A stretch of DNA of 64,000 bases from NCBI GenBank assembly GCA_963931925.1, contig OZ007579.1, positions 28,303,981-28,367,980 on the forward strand, written 5' to 3'. The translations under genes were made by a program, and so were the position numbers. The notes under the pieces were generated by a model, which searched no databases, was not told the DNA's origin, and saw only the letters and a program-made list of their open reading frames with translations. Below, piece after piece: positions 1 through 11,465 of this stretch (position 1 is its first letter; each line of letters starts with the position of its first letter). Source of the DNA: Onchidella celtica. Lineage: Eukaryota > Mollusca > Gastropoda > Systellommatophora > Onchidiidae.

Positions 1-79
1 CACGGAGTTTTAGATGCTTACATGTACACTCTTTAGCTCAATTATAGTATCGTCGGGTATTTTTCATACTGTTGTTATT

Positions 80-292
80 TGTGCAATTTTGTCTTTTTGA
101 GCAAATGAGGAAGGAAACTTTGAAGAGGACAACATTACGTTACAAACACACCTGAAATTTTTTTTTTTAACCGATTGGAATGACATTTATACATAATGAA
201 ATTAGGAGCGAGAGAACCATTTTCATGACAAAACCTCAAAATCCGCAAAAATGTTGCATACAACAATATGGCAAATATCTCACGGTGTGATG
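80..292 (+). repeat. Repeat K, copy 1
   Basis: About 110 bp here (about 189-290) is closely repeated at 1390-1500, with weaker similarity upstream of it. Shared words include 'cttatacataat', 'aaattaggag' and 'catacaacaat'. The two copies lie about 1.2 kb apart in the same orientation. No terminal structure or coding potential is seen and the family is not recognised. It may be a local duplication rather than a mobile element. Confidence 0.6.
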
Positions 293-722
293 GCTAGGAT
301 TAGATTTAGCCAGTTGGGCCACAAGAACGATTTAGCTTGCCAAATGGTCACAGTAACGTTTTTGGAAACTGGCCACAAGTTAGTAATAAACAGTCCAATG
401 TGACTAGTTTGGTTGCATGACCTAAATAGTCTCGATCAAAAGAAAACTAAAATACATGCGAACTTTTCCCACTGTGCTGGACACGTATTGTTATAAAGAG
501 GTGGTCATTAAGATGACCTGAACACCACTTATTCAGGTCAAGACCCAGACGAAGCCCTGGAACTGTTCATCTTTTGGGTCAGTAGTAAAAAAAATGACAA
601 TTTTGTTTTGTTGTGTTAATTAACCAGACAGTAAACGCTTGCCCGGTTATGTCTTCCTGGGAATTGAGAGTGTTGGGCGTCATCAGTTAGTTAATTGTTG
701 ATACATATATTTTCTTTGAAGT
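293..722. other. No recognised feature
   Basis: Moderately AT-rich sequence with no long frame, no repeat shared elsewhere in the window and no RNA gene that I can see. Confidence 0.5.
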
Positions 723-725
723 TTA

Positions 726-919
726 ACCCTTTCAGGTTCTTGTGTGTGTGTCGTTTTTGTCCCTGCACTGTGATGTCGGCTGTGCAGTTAGTGCTATAGG
801 CTCAGCCTGAGATCTTGAGTTCCAAATTTTAGCACTTCTCGCAATCCGGAAGCGCGGCGCAGGGACCAAAAGGGACGTATTGCGCTGTGCCGGTAAACCG
901 GCTCAAGAGCCTGAAAGGG
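726..919. mobile_element. piggyBac-like MITE, copy 1 (194 bp)
   Basis: Inverted ends CCCTTTCAGGTTCTTG and CAAGAGCCTGAAAGGG match over about 16 bp with one difference. The left end is preceded by TTAA and the right end is followed by TTAT, a one-base decay of TTAA. A TTAA target with ends beginning CCCT is the known signature of piggyBac elements. The 194-bp interior has no transposase, so this is a non-autonomous copy. Two other elements with the same TTAA/CCCT logic lie at 40351-40553 and 42884-43344. Confidence 0.7.
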
Positions 920-1296
920 TTATGCCATTTTATGTCATCTATATGCCACATGCCATCGGTCTGCTTGTTAAGTGTTGTTGTGGTCACTTCGCCAACGGGA
1001 TTGCGTTAGTGGTCAAGATCAACCAGGCAAACGCAACCCTAACCCTAACGTCCGGCGCGTACTAGCCGATTGTAATCGACGGCTAATTGGCTGTTGATGT
1101 CGAGACATGGAGTTTGATTAAGAGCGCCGGATCTAATATTAATTTTCCAAACAGTGCGCTGTGCAAACCCAACCCAAATATTGCTTAAACCTTTACAACC
1201 TCGGGCAGCATCAGAATCAGCAACAAGGACAAGAACAAGAACAATAGTAACAAGAACACTATGTGGTCGGGCATTGTCCATGTTGTATTACATTTT
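920..1296. other. No recognised feature
   Basis: Contains two tandem CCCTAA words at about 1036-1048, too short to be a telomeric array. Nothing else is recognised. Confidence 0.5.
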
Positions 1297-1502
1297 TGCC
1301 ATTTCCAGAAAATGAGGATTGAAAGTTTAACGAGTTGTGTAAAATCAGAGTTTGTTCAAAACGCCCACAAAAAATACACCCATGTGGCACTTATACATAA
1401 TAAAATTAGGAGTGAGAGAACCACTTTCATGACAAAAGCTCAAAATCGGCAAATGTCGCATACAACAATGTGGCGAAAACCTCTCGATTTGGAAACGCAA
1501 CA
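1297..1502 (+). repeat. Repeat K, copy 2
   Basis: Second copy of the repeat at 80-292, same orientation. The best match is over 1390-1500 and similarity decays upstream. Short frames crossing it are not supported as genes. Confidence 0.6.
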
Positions 1503-1966
1503 ACGTCGGCCTCGGCTCGCGACGGATTGACACATTCCATGAACGATTTTTCCCCTGCCGTCAGTTTTCTAATTCAGATCTTATATAAACCTATGATTAC
1601 AAGATTTTGTCTCCCGAGTAATATCCCTGTGTCTATTTCCGCCCTCGCCCTTTCTCCCCGAGCAGTGACTAAGATATCATACCAAGCAGCCCACACATTG
1701 TCATTAATTTCTCTTGTTCTATTTACAGCTCGCCATTCTGTAGCAATTTCCCCTGACTAATACAAAAACGCATGGGCGTAAAAGGTGGCATAATAAACAG
1801 AACAGCTTTGTCTATTGTTCGGTAAGAACACAAGAGATGGAACAGTGACTATAAGTCTCATTACTTTTTGAAGAATTGGTGGAAAAAAGGAGTGTTTTTT
1901 TTGGGGGGGGGGGCTCTTGAGAAGGAAAGCGAGTGAGTTAGAAAGGAGCGGGAAGGAATATATAGA
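1503..1966. other. No recognised feature
   Basis: Short uninterrupted frames only. A poly-G run lies near 1903-1913. Nothing shared with other parts of the window. Confidence 0.4.
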
Positions 1967-1968
1967 TA

Positions 1969-2318
1969 TCGCCATGGCGCTAACCTTTTGGCCTAAGTCA
2001 GACTTAGGCCAAAACAGAATGTACCTGTTACATCATTGCCCTATCCATGGTGCATCTATGAATGTAAAAATCATTCAAAAGTGCCGAGCCATTATCCTGG
2101 AAATAAAACTTTCTGTAATGGCCTAAGCCTAACTCATTCTTAGACGTAGGCCATTTTGGTTCTTGGGTTGTTTCAGCCAACGCGGATGATGGCCACTTTT
2201 ACCTAGAGTCATTTTGGCCTAAGTCTGGCTGCATTGCAAAAGAATTTAAATAAGTTTTTTTGCCTTTTTCTCAGACGTGCAAAAAATGACTTAGGCCAAA
2301 AGCTCAGCACCATGATGA
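1969..2318 (+). mobile_element. MITE H, copy 1 (TA-flanked, 350 bp)
   Basis: Ends TCGCCATGGCGCTAACC and the inverted GCTCAGCACCATGATGA form terminal inverted repeats that continue into 'ttttggcctaagtca'. The element is bounded by TA on both sides (1967-1968 and 2319-2320). A second copy in opposite orientation lies at 59765-60099, where the empty site is visible in a host repeat. TA duplication is typical of Tc1/mariner-type elements (established), so this is inferred to be a non-autonomous member. The motif 'ggcctaagtc' and its complement recur several times inside. Confidence 0.8.
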
Positions 2319-2320
2319 TA

Positions 2321-2594
2321 TAGTGATTTTATCTTTACTTTCCAAAGTATATAATATTGTGAAATTGTGAAATTTTATATTGTGTGTGGGTAATATTGTA
2401 TCTGATTGCGAAACAACTACAAACTGGTTTTAAACCCCCAATGCTTAGGAAGACGGGGAAAAAAGAGGGAGGGGGGGGGGGGATGTCTTTAAGCTCCCAA
2501 TAACGGCAAAAAAAAAAAAAAATGCAGAATGCAATTATTTCTGAAAAATCTCAACCGTCATGCATATGTCAATTCGTGGTTACTGTATAGTGAG
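2321..2594. other. No recognised feature
   Basis: A/T-rich, with a poly-G run (about 2471-2481) and a poly-A run (about 2508-2521). Confidence 0.4.
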
Positions 2595-2596
2595 AG

Positions 2597-2698
<102 letters not shown>

Positions 2699-2879
2699 CA
2701 GGGGCAAGAGCGAGAGAGAAAGAAGCAGACAGACAGATCGACCTTTGATGTCAGTTGTAATTTAAGTCAGTAATGATATCTTTCCTTCCCCACTCTGCAT
2801 GTCATCTTTTCCCTGACTTCAATAATCACACGGACCGAGACATAGTGCGAGGGCTGTCATTATGGTGAAAAGGTTAACT

Positions 2880-3520
2880 CTTTGGTGCGGGGGAAATAGA
2901 AGAGATTGTGAGAGAGCAACCAGGAAGGGAAGATGACGTGTAGAAAAACCTGAGAGGATGAGACCGAGGAAGGTGGCGACGGGGAGGGGGAGAGAGGGTA
3001 AACTGAAGAGTAGAAAATGATACACAGAATAGGAATGGAGATGGGATATACTGAGGAAATGAAGGAGAGGAGGGAGAAACAGAAGGAGGTGGGGGAGGGG
3101 GTGAGGGGAGAGGGAAAGAGAACGAGATAGAGACGGAGACAGAGGGAGAGAGAGAGAGAGGTGTGTCAGGAAGTAATGTAGAAAACGAAAATAATTATTA
3201 TTGCTAACTGTTGGAAATTTGGATGGAGAGAAAATTTAAGGATTAAAACGAAAGAGAAAGAAACTCACCCACGCATACACACGCATACACATACACACAT
3301 ACACAGGGAGAGAGAGAGGGTGAGAGAGAGAGAGAGAGAGTCAGAGAGAGAAGGGAGTGTTGAAAAACTGGGCTTTCAAAAGAAGACTTCAGAGGGAGCA
3401 AGGCAAACAGAAAGATTCTCGAGGACGGAAGAGAAAGACACATAAACAGAACGCAAACTAGACCGAGCGAGTAGGCGGGGCGGGGGAGGGTGTGGAATCT
3501 GCAAGGACACTGGAAATACA
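2880..3520 (+). repeat. Purine-rich GA/GGGA tract
   Basis: Imperfect polypurine sequence on the plus strand, with short AG arrays near 3147-3160 and 3309-3352 and a CA-rich island near 3267-3305. If the exon at 3526-3596 is real, this would be the 5' part of its first intron and would read as a polypyrimidine tract on the transcribed strand. Confidence 0.7.
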
Positions 3521-3525
3521 ATTAC

Positions 3526-3596
3526 CTCCAGCCGTGCTGACCACTGCTGGACTGTCCAGCTAGCGAGAACAAACAAAGGATCAGCAGGAATCCCAT
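3526..3596 (-). CDS. Possible first coding exon with signal peptide (partial gene)
   Basis: On the minus strand an ATG at 3596 has a good start context (A at -3, G at +4). It opens a 71-base frame reading MGFLLILCLFSLAG, then SSSGQHGW. This is a textbook signal-peptide shape: short start, hydrophobic core, then small and polar residues. The frame runs into TGGAG|GTAATT, a good splice-donor match, in phase 2. Inference: exon 1 of a secreted or membrane protein, with the rest in exons I cannot identify at lower coordinates or outside the window. Against it, an upstream ATG at 3720 opens a longer frame in another phase (114 residues, beginning MKLPDLKFYYALPLEVQ). That frame could be the true coding frame, with the same donor, or an upstream ORF. 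The protein family is unknown. Confidence 0.35.
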
Positions 3597-3760
3597 AATT
3601 TGCAGCTGGTGCAGAAACAACGGTTTCGTCCACGAAATCTGTTCCCCCTGCCTCTCTAACTGTCCAGCCTTGCACTTCAAGTGGGAGCGCGTAATAGAAC
3701 TTCAGGTCAGGGAGTTTCATATCTTTTTGTTCGAGTTCCTCCTGGGTTCCCCCAGGCTAC
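3597..3760 (-). other. Possible 5' leader of the exon at 3526-3596
   Basis: Balanced-composition sequence between purine tracts, unlike its low-complexity surroundings. It holds the alternative upstream ATG at 3720 in a different phase. No TATA box was recognised. Whether it is 5' UTR or coding cannot be settled from sequence alone. Confidence 0.25.
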
Positions 3761-3897
3761 GGTGAAGTTTTGTGAACAGAACATTGTCCACCCAACAGTT
3801 GTTTGTATTGTGCGTTTTTAAAAGTGGCAAAACCAACAATAACAATAACAACAGCAACACCACCACCAACAACAAGAACAATATGAGCAGGGCTTAG

Positions 3898-3900
3898 TGG

Positions 3901-3954
<54 letters not shown>

Positions 3955-4077
3955 AAGAGAGAGAAACAAAGAGAGACAGAAAGAGAGAGAGAGAAAGAGA
4001 GAGAAAAAGAGAAAGAGAAAAAGAGAGAGAAAGAAAGAGAGAAACAAAGAGAGAAAAAGAGAAAGATAGAGAGAGAA

Positions 4078-4110
<33 letters not shown>
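3898..4110 (+). repeat. (GA)n / (GAAA)n tract
   Basis: About 210 bp of near-pure purine, dinucleotide GA at the left and GAAA or GAAAGA variants further right. Interrupted, so older than the clean AG arrays. Confidence 0.95.
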
Positions 4111-4494
4111 ATTTTTTATTTTTACACTCCTTTCATAGAATGGGTATTTTGCTTGTTTAAAACAGTTGCGACGAAACCTCGAATCACCTTTTCGTGCGTC
4201 ATGTAAAAAACGTTCAAAATCTGAGTTCGATGAGTAGAAAATATATACTTGAGGTAACGATATTTTAAGCTAGTATTTGATCCAAAACTATGTGTGCGAT
4301 TTAACGTTTCTGTCATTATCTTGTCCTGACGAACTTGCCCACCTTGAGCTTGGCAGGGTGTGTGTGACGTATTGTTTACGCTGCCGTTTGTGGAGAAAGA
4401 TGGTACACGATACTGGAGGTCAGATTCAAATTTTTTGGCTTCATAAATATTTATTCAGAGCGAAATATGATCATTCTAACTACAGTATCTGGGT

Positions 4495-4612
4495 TATTGG
4501 TATTTATATGTCTTTGATCTCATTTGGGAAATTTGCCTTGGTGTCTTTAGAGCCCAGGTACAATTGAAGCAAACACGTCGTCGTCACAGTGCAGCGCCGG
4601 GTGGCTTTTTGG
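4495..4612 (-). mobile_element. LINE/SINE 3' end, family T, copy 1
   Basis: Shares about 110 bp with 38505-38622. Read on the minus strand, both carry 'ggcaaatttcccaaatg' followed by a short repeated tail, the arrangement typical of 3' ends of non-LTR retroelements. The upstream part, 'gcagcgccgg' and 'gacgacgtg', is also shared. 5'-truncated and non-coding. Confidence 0.6.
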
Positions 4613-4636
4613 GGGAGGGGGGGGGGGGATTAATTT

Positions 4637-4948
4637 TTTTTTTTTTTTTTTTTTTTACATTTTTGGTCAGATAACGGCCATGCCAGGCCTGCTCTTCTCG
4701 ACTTCCAACTGCAAAGTGTCTTTCTTCTTCTTCTTTCGTTCACCCAAAGTGTCTTTAAATGTGCACAATGTGAACGCGGGCTTTCCAAGTCCATATCGTG
4801 GTCGACCCTGTCTACCATTGGATGAGGGACAGGAAAAATCCCAAAATTCCAACATAGCCCCCCCCCCCCTCCCCCGCCGATCGGGAATCGAACCCGGTAC
4901 CCCCGGCATGAGAGGCGAATTCCTTAGACCAACGAGTCCCATTATAAT
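4637..4948 (-). mobile_element. tRNA-headed SINE, copy 1
   Basis: Read on the minus strand it starts near 4948 with a tRNA-like promoter: A box in TGGTCTAAGGAATTCGCC and a near-ideal B box GGTTCGATTCC. A body shared with 43961-44246 and 47540-47825 follows: 'gcctctcatgcc' in the head, the 'cccaatttccaacat' region, and a core around 'aaagtgtctttaaatg'. It ends in a poly-A tail (T run, 4637-4656). The A and B boxes are the known pol III internal promoter. A poly-C/T expansion lies beside the B box and the core is decayed. SINE superfamily not assigned. Not a functional tRNA gene, since the head lacks a credible 3' acceptor stem. Confidence 0.8.
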
Positions 4949-5388
4949 TTCGTCCAAATAATCGTTCTTACGGTTGTCGCACAGTGGAAATTGAAGAAAG
5001 ATTAAAATGTGCTGAACGCGAAATGTTGTAGAATTGTACACTTTTGTCTTAGGCGTTTACTGTTTTTTTCATAAACCAGATGCGTAATACAACCTGCCAT
5101 ACGCAGCCCATTTCCTTTGACAAATGGGTTAATAGGCATTCATGATAGCCCTGTTTGAGATTATGCCAGCTTCTGTGATTCCCTGTTTGAGTCTATAATA
5201 TGTGTATGTTGCAGTTGATCTGTCAAATATATAATGAACGTCGTCAAAACCAATACAACACTGGCTTCTTCCAGCAATGATTTTGTGGTAGAATCACAGC
5301 CTTTCTATATTAAAAAGAAAACAGTATACAACTGCTTTTGACCCATGGAACATCGGGTACTTTTTCAATGTTAAACTGCCACAGGCAA

Positions 5389-5535
<147 letters not shown>

Positions 5536-5911
5536 TTAACGTGCACCCTGCACTAGTTTTTGGCACAAACAATGCATGCAGTTGTCTGGAATACTGTGGC
5601 TTATTTCTTGGTGCTCTTATGGTAGGTGGGCTGAGGAGTAGAATGTTGGGGTGGAGGTGGGGTGTTGAGAGCAGTGTATTTATATACTTTGCCATTGATC
5701 CACTGTTTAACACAGTTTTGGCCACTATTACACACTCCACACCTGTTTCGGTTTTTGGCGTATTTGTTTTGCCTGGTTTCGTTTCCGGCACATCTCGGGT
5801 ATTCCTGCAGTAGAATGCGGCCATGGTTGCAGGCAATATGTCACTTCAATTCTTAGGGAGTGCTGTTAAAGGGTGTGTGTTTTTGGTTCGCGGTAAAGGG
5901 AACTTCATAAC
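5536..5911. other. No recognised feature
   Basis: Unique-looking sequence with short frames on both strands. No repeat partner was found and none of the frames is recognisable. Confidence 0.4.
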
Positions 5912-5912
5912 G

Positions 5913-6001
5913 GACAGACAGACAGGCACACAGATAGACAGACAGCTAGGCAGACAGACAGACAGACAGGCAGACAGAGACCCGGACAGACAGGCAGAGT
6001 T
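5913..6001 (+). repeat. (GACA)n microsatellite
   Basis: Imperfect tetranucleotide ACAG/GACA array of about 85 bp. Confidence 0.9.
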
Positions 6002-6167
6002 GGATGGATTGGAAAGTTGGGTGGACAAGTGAATGGTTGAATTTGAGTGAGTGGATTGACGGAAGAATCAGAATTGTGTCTTTGCCACCACCTTTTTTCT
6101 CACAGCTTGATCTTATTTCTTCCATCCATCCTCCGCCCCCTCCGTCCTCACCTCTCTTTCCTCTGTG

Positions 6168-6241
<74 letters not shown>

Positions 6242-6267
6242 TGGAGAGAGTGAACGAGTGAGTGAGT

Positions 6268-6302
<35 letters not shown>
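6168..6302 (+). repeat. (GA)n microsatellite, two blocks
   Basis: A clean GA run at about 6170-6239, then a short GAGT spacer and a second GA run at about 6270-6302. Confidence 0.95.
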
Positions 6303-6304
<2 letters not shown>

Positions 6305-6640
6305 CAAATCCCCACCTCTTAAAATATTAATTTCCCTGCAACAAAGTGTTGTAGCACTATGTGCAAACAATCTTCTCCCAGGTATGTTGAAAACTTCTTC
6401 ATGCCAATTCCCCGTGTTCATCCTTTCCTTACTCCTTGCTGACATAACATGCATCTCAAGTACTGGCATAAAGTACCGGCTGTGGGTCAGCAGCTGTTCT
6501 GCGCTTGTTTCACGGGTGTTAACGTTTGGCACAATTTTCTTATGATGTCTATACGCGTATAGACTGTGTGCAACTGTTATTGCTGTGTTTAGAACAGAGG
6601 GTCAGTGGTGATGTGCTCTTTTGGGGTGAAATGGAAAGAT

Positions 6641-6643
6641 GAG

Positions 6644-6678
<35 letters not shown>

Positions 6679-6808
6679 GTGGATAGGTGGATAGATGAAT
6701 GGATGGATGGATGGATGGATGGACGGACGGACGGACAGACAGACGAGTGAATGGATGGATGGATCGAACAGACGGATGGACGGACGGAAGGGTGGATGGA
6801 TGGATGGA
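6641..6808 (+). repeat. (GATA)n, (GGAT)n and (GGAC)n compound array
   Basis: A GATA block (about 6643-6676) grades into GGAT and GGAC tetranucleotides up to about 6808. The gradient suggests stepwise point mutation within one expanding tetranucleotide array. Confidence 0.9.
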
Positions 6809-8536
6809 CATTAGACAGACGAGGGAGAGATGATAAGTTAATTGCTGAGATAATTAGATAGACCAACCGGCAAACTTACAGTAATGAAAGTGAAAAACGT
6901 TGGATAATGGTGGATATAAGAGTGGCAATCAAGAAAATATTTTCTTCTGTACATTGGCGGAATGACATAAAGGGAGTAAATTGGTGTATGAATGGCTGCC
7001 ATATTTGGGTTTACACAGTAGCAGTATACGACAAGCTTGTGGTACTAGGTGGCAACTCGTGATAGAAAGGAAGTGATTACCCCATTAAACTAACATCAGC
7101 AGGTTTGTATACCGTATCACTGCGTGTTCGTGGCTGGTTTGAAGTGGGTCACTGAAAGATTGAGGACAGAATAAGAGGTTCCAACTGGCCATGATTATGT
7201 CCGAGCTAACAGTCGAGGGCCGAAACATTACGTTTTGTGTGACAACGTTGACTGGACAGTCACGTTACATAGATAGAACATTGGGTATCCGGATGTGGAG
7301 TAGGTTTGGTCAGAAGTAGGTAAAGAGAATACCTGTTTGGTTACTGGACCAAGATGGAATTTGATCTCTCTGATGACTTGAAATTGCACGTTTGAGTAAT
7401 GGAAGAATTCATGTCCAGGATTTGGAAGGGCAGACGAAGAGAAAACGTTGTGTGAATATTTTATGGATGGTTAGCTCGGATGGACAAATGGGTGATTGAA
7501 TGGAAGATCCATGAAAGGACAGATGAATGAAAGATGGAGAAATACCTAGCCGGTTAGATGGAGGATGAAGGCAATGGCAGAGATTGTTGGAAAAGACGTC
7601 ACACAATGTACAAGGGTCGCTGAGTGCGATAATGGAAAGAGGGAGAGTGAATGTGGAAGGCAGAGAAATTCTTGGCATGACGTGAGACAAAATAGAAATA
7701 TCAAGAAGTGGCATCGTATGTTTTTTAAAAGATTTAATTTAGATTATAATATTCTGTAATGTACATTTAAAAAAGAATGCTATAAATGGCATGATGATTT
7801 AGTCGTGTCATGTAATACAGCACCGGTTTTGAGTACGAAAATGAAGATGAAATAATGATTATGGGTGGCATACGAACTGCCGTGCCACTCATATTTCATG
7901 TTGACATGTTTAGAATTCTGACGTTATACCTGCAGCAGATCTTTTTTGGCTTTATTTTTACATTCTGGAGAAATGATTTGTTTTCCAGAAAGAAATGTGA
8001 AGAGAATAGCCACAGAACGAAATGTTCTTTCTCTGAGACAAAAACCAGAGTAGCAACCCATTTGTATAATACTTGAGAATGTTTAAAAACTAGTAAGTGT
8101 GTGATAAAGTGAGACAGGGAAACCAGGGTAGAATTTGTTTCCTGTTTTTAGTTTCTTGTACTTGGAGAACGATGGAAGTGTATCAGAAAACGATAGTTCC
8201 ATGCATTTTCGTCTCCTGTTTCCCTCCACTGCAGACAGGGAACAGGACTCAAACAATTTCAGAATGATGCGCGTTACTCTACCCACCATACGAAGAGGGA
8301 GGGGGAAAAAGCTGATATTGTAGGAACATGAACTCATAGGAATAAGCGTTAGTTTGTATTCGGTCTTTCTTCGTCTTTTGTCAGTTCGCAACCAACCACG
8401 AGAGAAAACACGTGTTTCTAAGAGCACCAGAATGTTTTACATTTTTATACGACGCCCACACGGTATGAACCGTGGTTTTCATGTAAAAAGGTTTAGAATA
8501 TTATCGTTTGCCTGGGCGCTAAATGGAATGTCGAAA
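6809..8536. other. 1.7 kb without recognised gene or repeat
   Basis: Mixed-composition sequence. The longest frames (101 and 114 residues on the minus strand at 7409-7714 and 8083-8427) show no recognisable motif and are of the length expected by chance. No repeat partner was found elsewhere in the window. Confidence 0.4.
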
Positions 8537-8735
8537 GCTGCGTTTTCATGCGTACGGAAACGGTAACGGAAACATTAAAAGTCCACGAAGTAGTAAAAAG
8601 AAATAGTGGTTCCATGTGTACAGAAATGACGTTTCTGCGTACATATTATGAAAACACTCTTTCTGTTTCACTATTTGAAGGTTTTTTTTGACGTTTCCCA
8701 TGCCGTTTCCATTTCCGTGCACATGAAAACCCAGC
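8537..8735. mobile_element. Foldback MITE C, copy 1 (199 bp)
   Basis: The ends GCTGCGTTTTCATGCGTAC and GTGCACATGAAAACCCAGC are inverted repeats, and the pairing continues through 'ggaaacgg' on the left and 'ccgtttcc' on the right. The interior 'tctttctgtttcacta' and 'ttgaaggtttt' recurs at 19274-19398 and 24862-25216. No transposase. Target duplication unclear. Family not identified. Confidence 0.75.
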
Positions 8736-10408
8736 ATAAGGGTGGGGGGAAAAAAGGGCTGTTAGGAATGTGCAGCGTTTACTTGTGTTCAGTATTGTCT
8801 ACCTGTGTAAAAGGACTACATATATTTAAGATTTAGGTCACACACCGTCCATCTGTGCTGTTAGGACTTTATCGACTCAGGGATAGGGTGGTTGGTTAGC
8901 GTATGGTAGGCGACAATATTTTTTACGTAGAGCTATCTGATTATACGGTTTTAGATAGCGGTCAGCCACTCATTGCCCTACGGATCCGGCCACTTGGCTG
9001 CTGACCAAACATGGTCACATAACGTTACTTCACCGCTTCGTGCTTGCTGGCAGTTTTTGAGTGACTGAAGGGAGTCGCGGATGCGAACTTTCGTAACGTA
9101 ACCAGTTTTGGGGTTCGCTGATGACAGCAGATTAACCTCAACTGTCGCACGACAGATAGAAAGGTGCCAGTGTCAATCTCGAGACTCTCATATTTGTGTT
9201 TACTTATATGCATATACTATTTATTAAATTTGGTTTTTCATTTGTCAGACTAGATGTAATGTTACAGCTATGTGTAAAATGAATGCCAAATGCTTTTCTA
9301 TTGTCTGTCTGTCTATCTCTGTTTCTCCCTTTCTCTCTCTTTGTCTCTCTCTCTCTCTCTCTCTCTGTCCCTGTCTCCCTCCCCACCTCTCTCTCTCTCT
9401 CTCTTTGTCTCTCTGTCTGCCCCTGTCTCTCTCCCTCCTGCTATTTAAAATGTTTCGACCGTTGTCTCGTGTCATGTAACGTACACTCATTCCTTTGAAG
9501 GAGAAAGAAAATGCTCTTTTTTCTTTCTTTGCTTGCTTTTTAATTTGAAACTACCATTTATTTTTGTATGTGGTGCAAAGTGTGGGGAAAAAAAGACGTT
9601 TGAAATTCTTGGGAACTCGAGTCTACCTAAGAAATTCAGAGAAAGAGAAACAGATCTATCCCCCTCATTGATTCAAACGAGGTTCCTGTGGGTCAAAAGC
9701 GACGCGAAAGAGTTTTCAGTGCGCTATTAGCGTAAAATTTGAAGCCTTCGTTCCCTTTAGCATCGTATTGTATGCTACACAGGTATTATACATAATTGCA
9801 TGGTCGCTATTCAAGTATCATCTACAGAATTATACCAAATAGCCGACGGTTTGTCATTTATCGCTGTCATTGCTATTCGTATGACGTTTTAAGTGTTATT
9901 TTAGCCCTTAGTTGTTTTTATAGTCCATGCAATTTTACTCCTGTTATAATCCAAAACTTAGTTACCAACTGGTTACCATTGAAAAATTGGAGACTTCATT
10001 GTCCCTTACGGTGCCTGGACTAGGTCCGTCGATAATAACAGTCATAATCTTGGGTCCCGGTATAAGGCAAAAAGTCTTCTTTTGGACAAGACATTGGTCA
10101 TCTGCATAGACGCAAATTGGAGCGCATGCAGTGCATTAGAATGATAGGGTATGTTTTTTTTTTTTTTTTTTAAAGTAACCAAGGAAAAACGCTTCTACTT
10201 TATTGCTAATAAAGTGTTTCTGATTTCAAGAAAAAATGGCTTGTCGCCGCTAGCGCTGATTATACAAATATATGGAGATTTATTTGGAAATTTATTGTTT
10301 TTGTTTTTCTGAACCCTCTAGTCGCCAATGTACGATATCTGAAAAACCTGAATCGGTAACAAAAGAAGTTCTACATTTTGTTTTTGTTCCATTGAAAGAT
10401 TGGAAGTG
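8736..10408. other. 1.7 kb without gene; one CT tract
   Basis: Contains an imperfect (TCTC)n stretch at about 9303-9436. Otherwise unique-looking sequence with only short frames. Confidence 0.4.
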
Positions 10409-10465
10409 CAAGAGCTATCATTAGTAGTGTCTTTTTCTGGCGATACGTTTAGAAAGCTTTAAATT

Positions 10466-10650
10466 TTCGACCTTGTGCTATCTCTATTTTCTGAAACTCT
10501 GGAAGTCTTTTAATGTGTAGAAAGTTCATAACAGATGCACTCTTTGAAACTTGTTTAAAATGCGTTGTGGCACTTATCAAGCTGTTTTACAGTTCCGCAC
10601 ATGCTCCCACGTTTATTTCAATTTCATTCAAAAGTGGAGTTAAGACTGTT
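10466..10650 (-). mobile_element. MITE A, copy 1 (partial)
   Basis: Contains 'cgaccttgtgctatctc', 'ttctgaaactctgga' and 'gtggcacttatcaagctg', all diagnostic of family A in reverse orientation. The inner right half is largely missing. The 55 bases upstream (10409-10465) are shared with the sequence before copy 2 (11603-11654), so at least part of this block was duplicated locally. Confidence 0.75.
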
Positions 10651-10734
10651 CTTTTACCCGTTGGGCACAACTCCTTTCAAGTGCCGAGCAACAATAATAA
10701 CAAAAACATGAACAAAACATCAATGACAACATTA

Positions 10735-10945
10735 AAAAGTCAAAATATGGAAAAAGGTTGTATGTTGCAAAGCCTGTGTTAAGAAATAATACAGATACGG
10801 CACAGTAAAATGCAGCATTATTGTACCGTTTCTGTATTACATGTATTTGTCATGCAAGGCTTCGCTACGCGTAACTTTCTCTTTTTGCCATATTTTGACT
10901 TTGCTTCAAGCCTTACTGCCACCCCACAGATTTTCTGTGGATTTC
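10735..10945. mobile_element. Foldback element D, copy 1
   Basis: Left arm 'gtcaaaatatggaaaaagg' then 'ttgtatgttgcaaagcc' pairs with right arm 'ggcttcgctacgcg' then 'ctttttgccatattttgac'. The outer flank 'cagattttctgtgg' matches copies at 13408-13545 and 24970-25126. Non-coding foldback structure, family not identified. Confidence 0.65.
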
Positions 10946-11074
10946 ATATTTCATTAACATTAAAAAGTGCCGCATCAACTTTACACTGTAGATTTCTTTA
11001 AAAAAAAACAAAAAAAAAACAACACAAAAAAAATAAATAAAAATTGTTGGACAAGAGCAAAGAAACTAACAAAA

Positions 11075-11260
11075 TTTTATAGCAAAGATTTAATGAGTTA
11101 AAAGAGCTGATAAGTTAATGAAGTTAACCAATTATCTTTGTCGCCAGACAAATTTAGTGACAAACTTTTGGCAGAGACGTTATCCTGACATGTTTGGTTT
11201 TTGTACAACCCATCCCTATTTTTGCCTTTACCTGAGTCTGTCGGTGTTTTTATTATTAGT
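11075..11260 (+). repeat. Diverged repeat unit R, unit 1
   Basis: Carries the word order 'agatttaatgag', 'agacaaattta', 'acttttgg' and 'cctgacat' that recurs in three more units at 12040-12560. Strongly diverged. It is separated from the other units by a SINE-like head and MITE A copy 2. Confidence 0.45.
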
Positions 11261-11465
11261 CGTTTCTTTTCCCCAGATATAATGTAGCATAAGCAAATAA
11301 TAAACTGGAACAAATTTCCTCTAAAGATAAAGTGAAACGAAATTATAGCCTGGTCTTCTCCCATGAGCCAAATTTAAATACTAGACGTTTAGAAAAAAAA
11401 AAAGTAAGGCAGTTGGAAGTGTATGCTTAGATCGTGCTCAGAAAAACGGGAGTGAAAGAGAGAAG

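Noticed and set aside
1036-1048. CCCTAA telomere-like words
   Set aside because: Only two tandem units; expected by chance.
3757-4160. F/L/S-rich and R/E-rich frames on both strands
   Set aside because: Translations of the (GA)n/(GAAA)n array.
4870-4948. tRNA gene
   Set aside because: A and B boxes are good, but the flanking body, poly-A tail and further copies show it is a SINE head. No complete cloverleaf.
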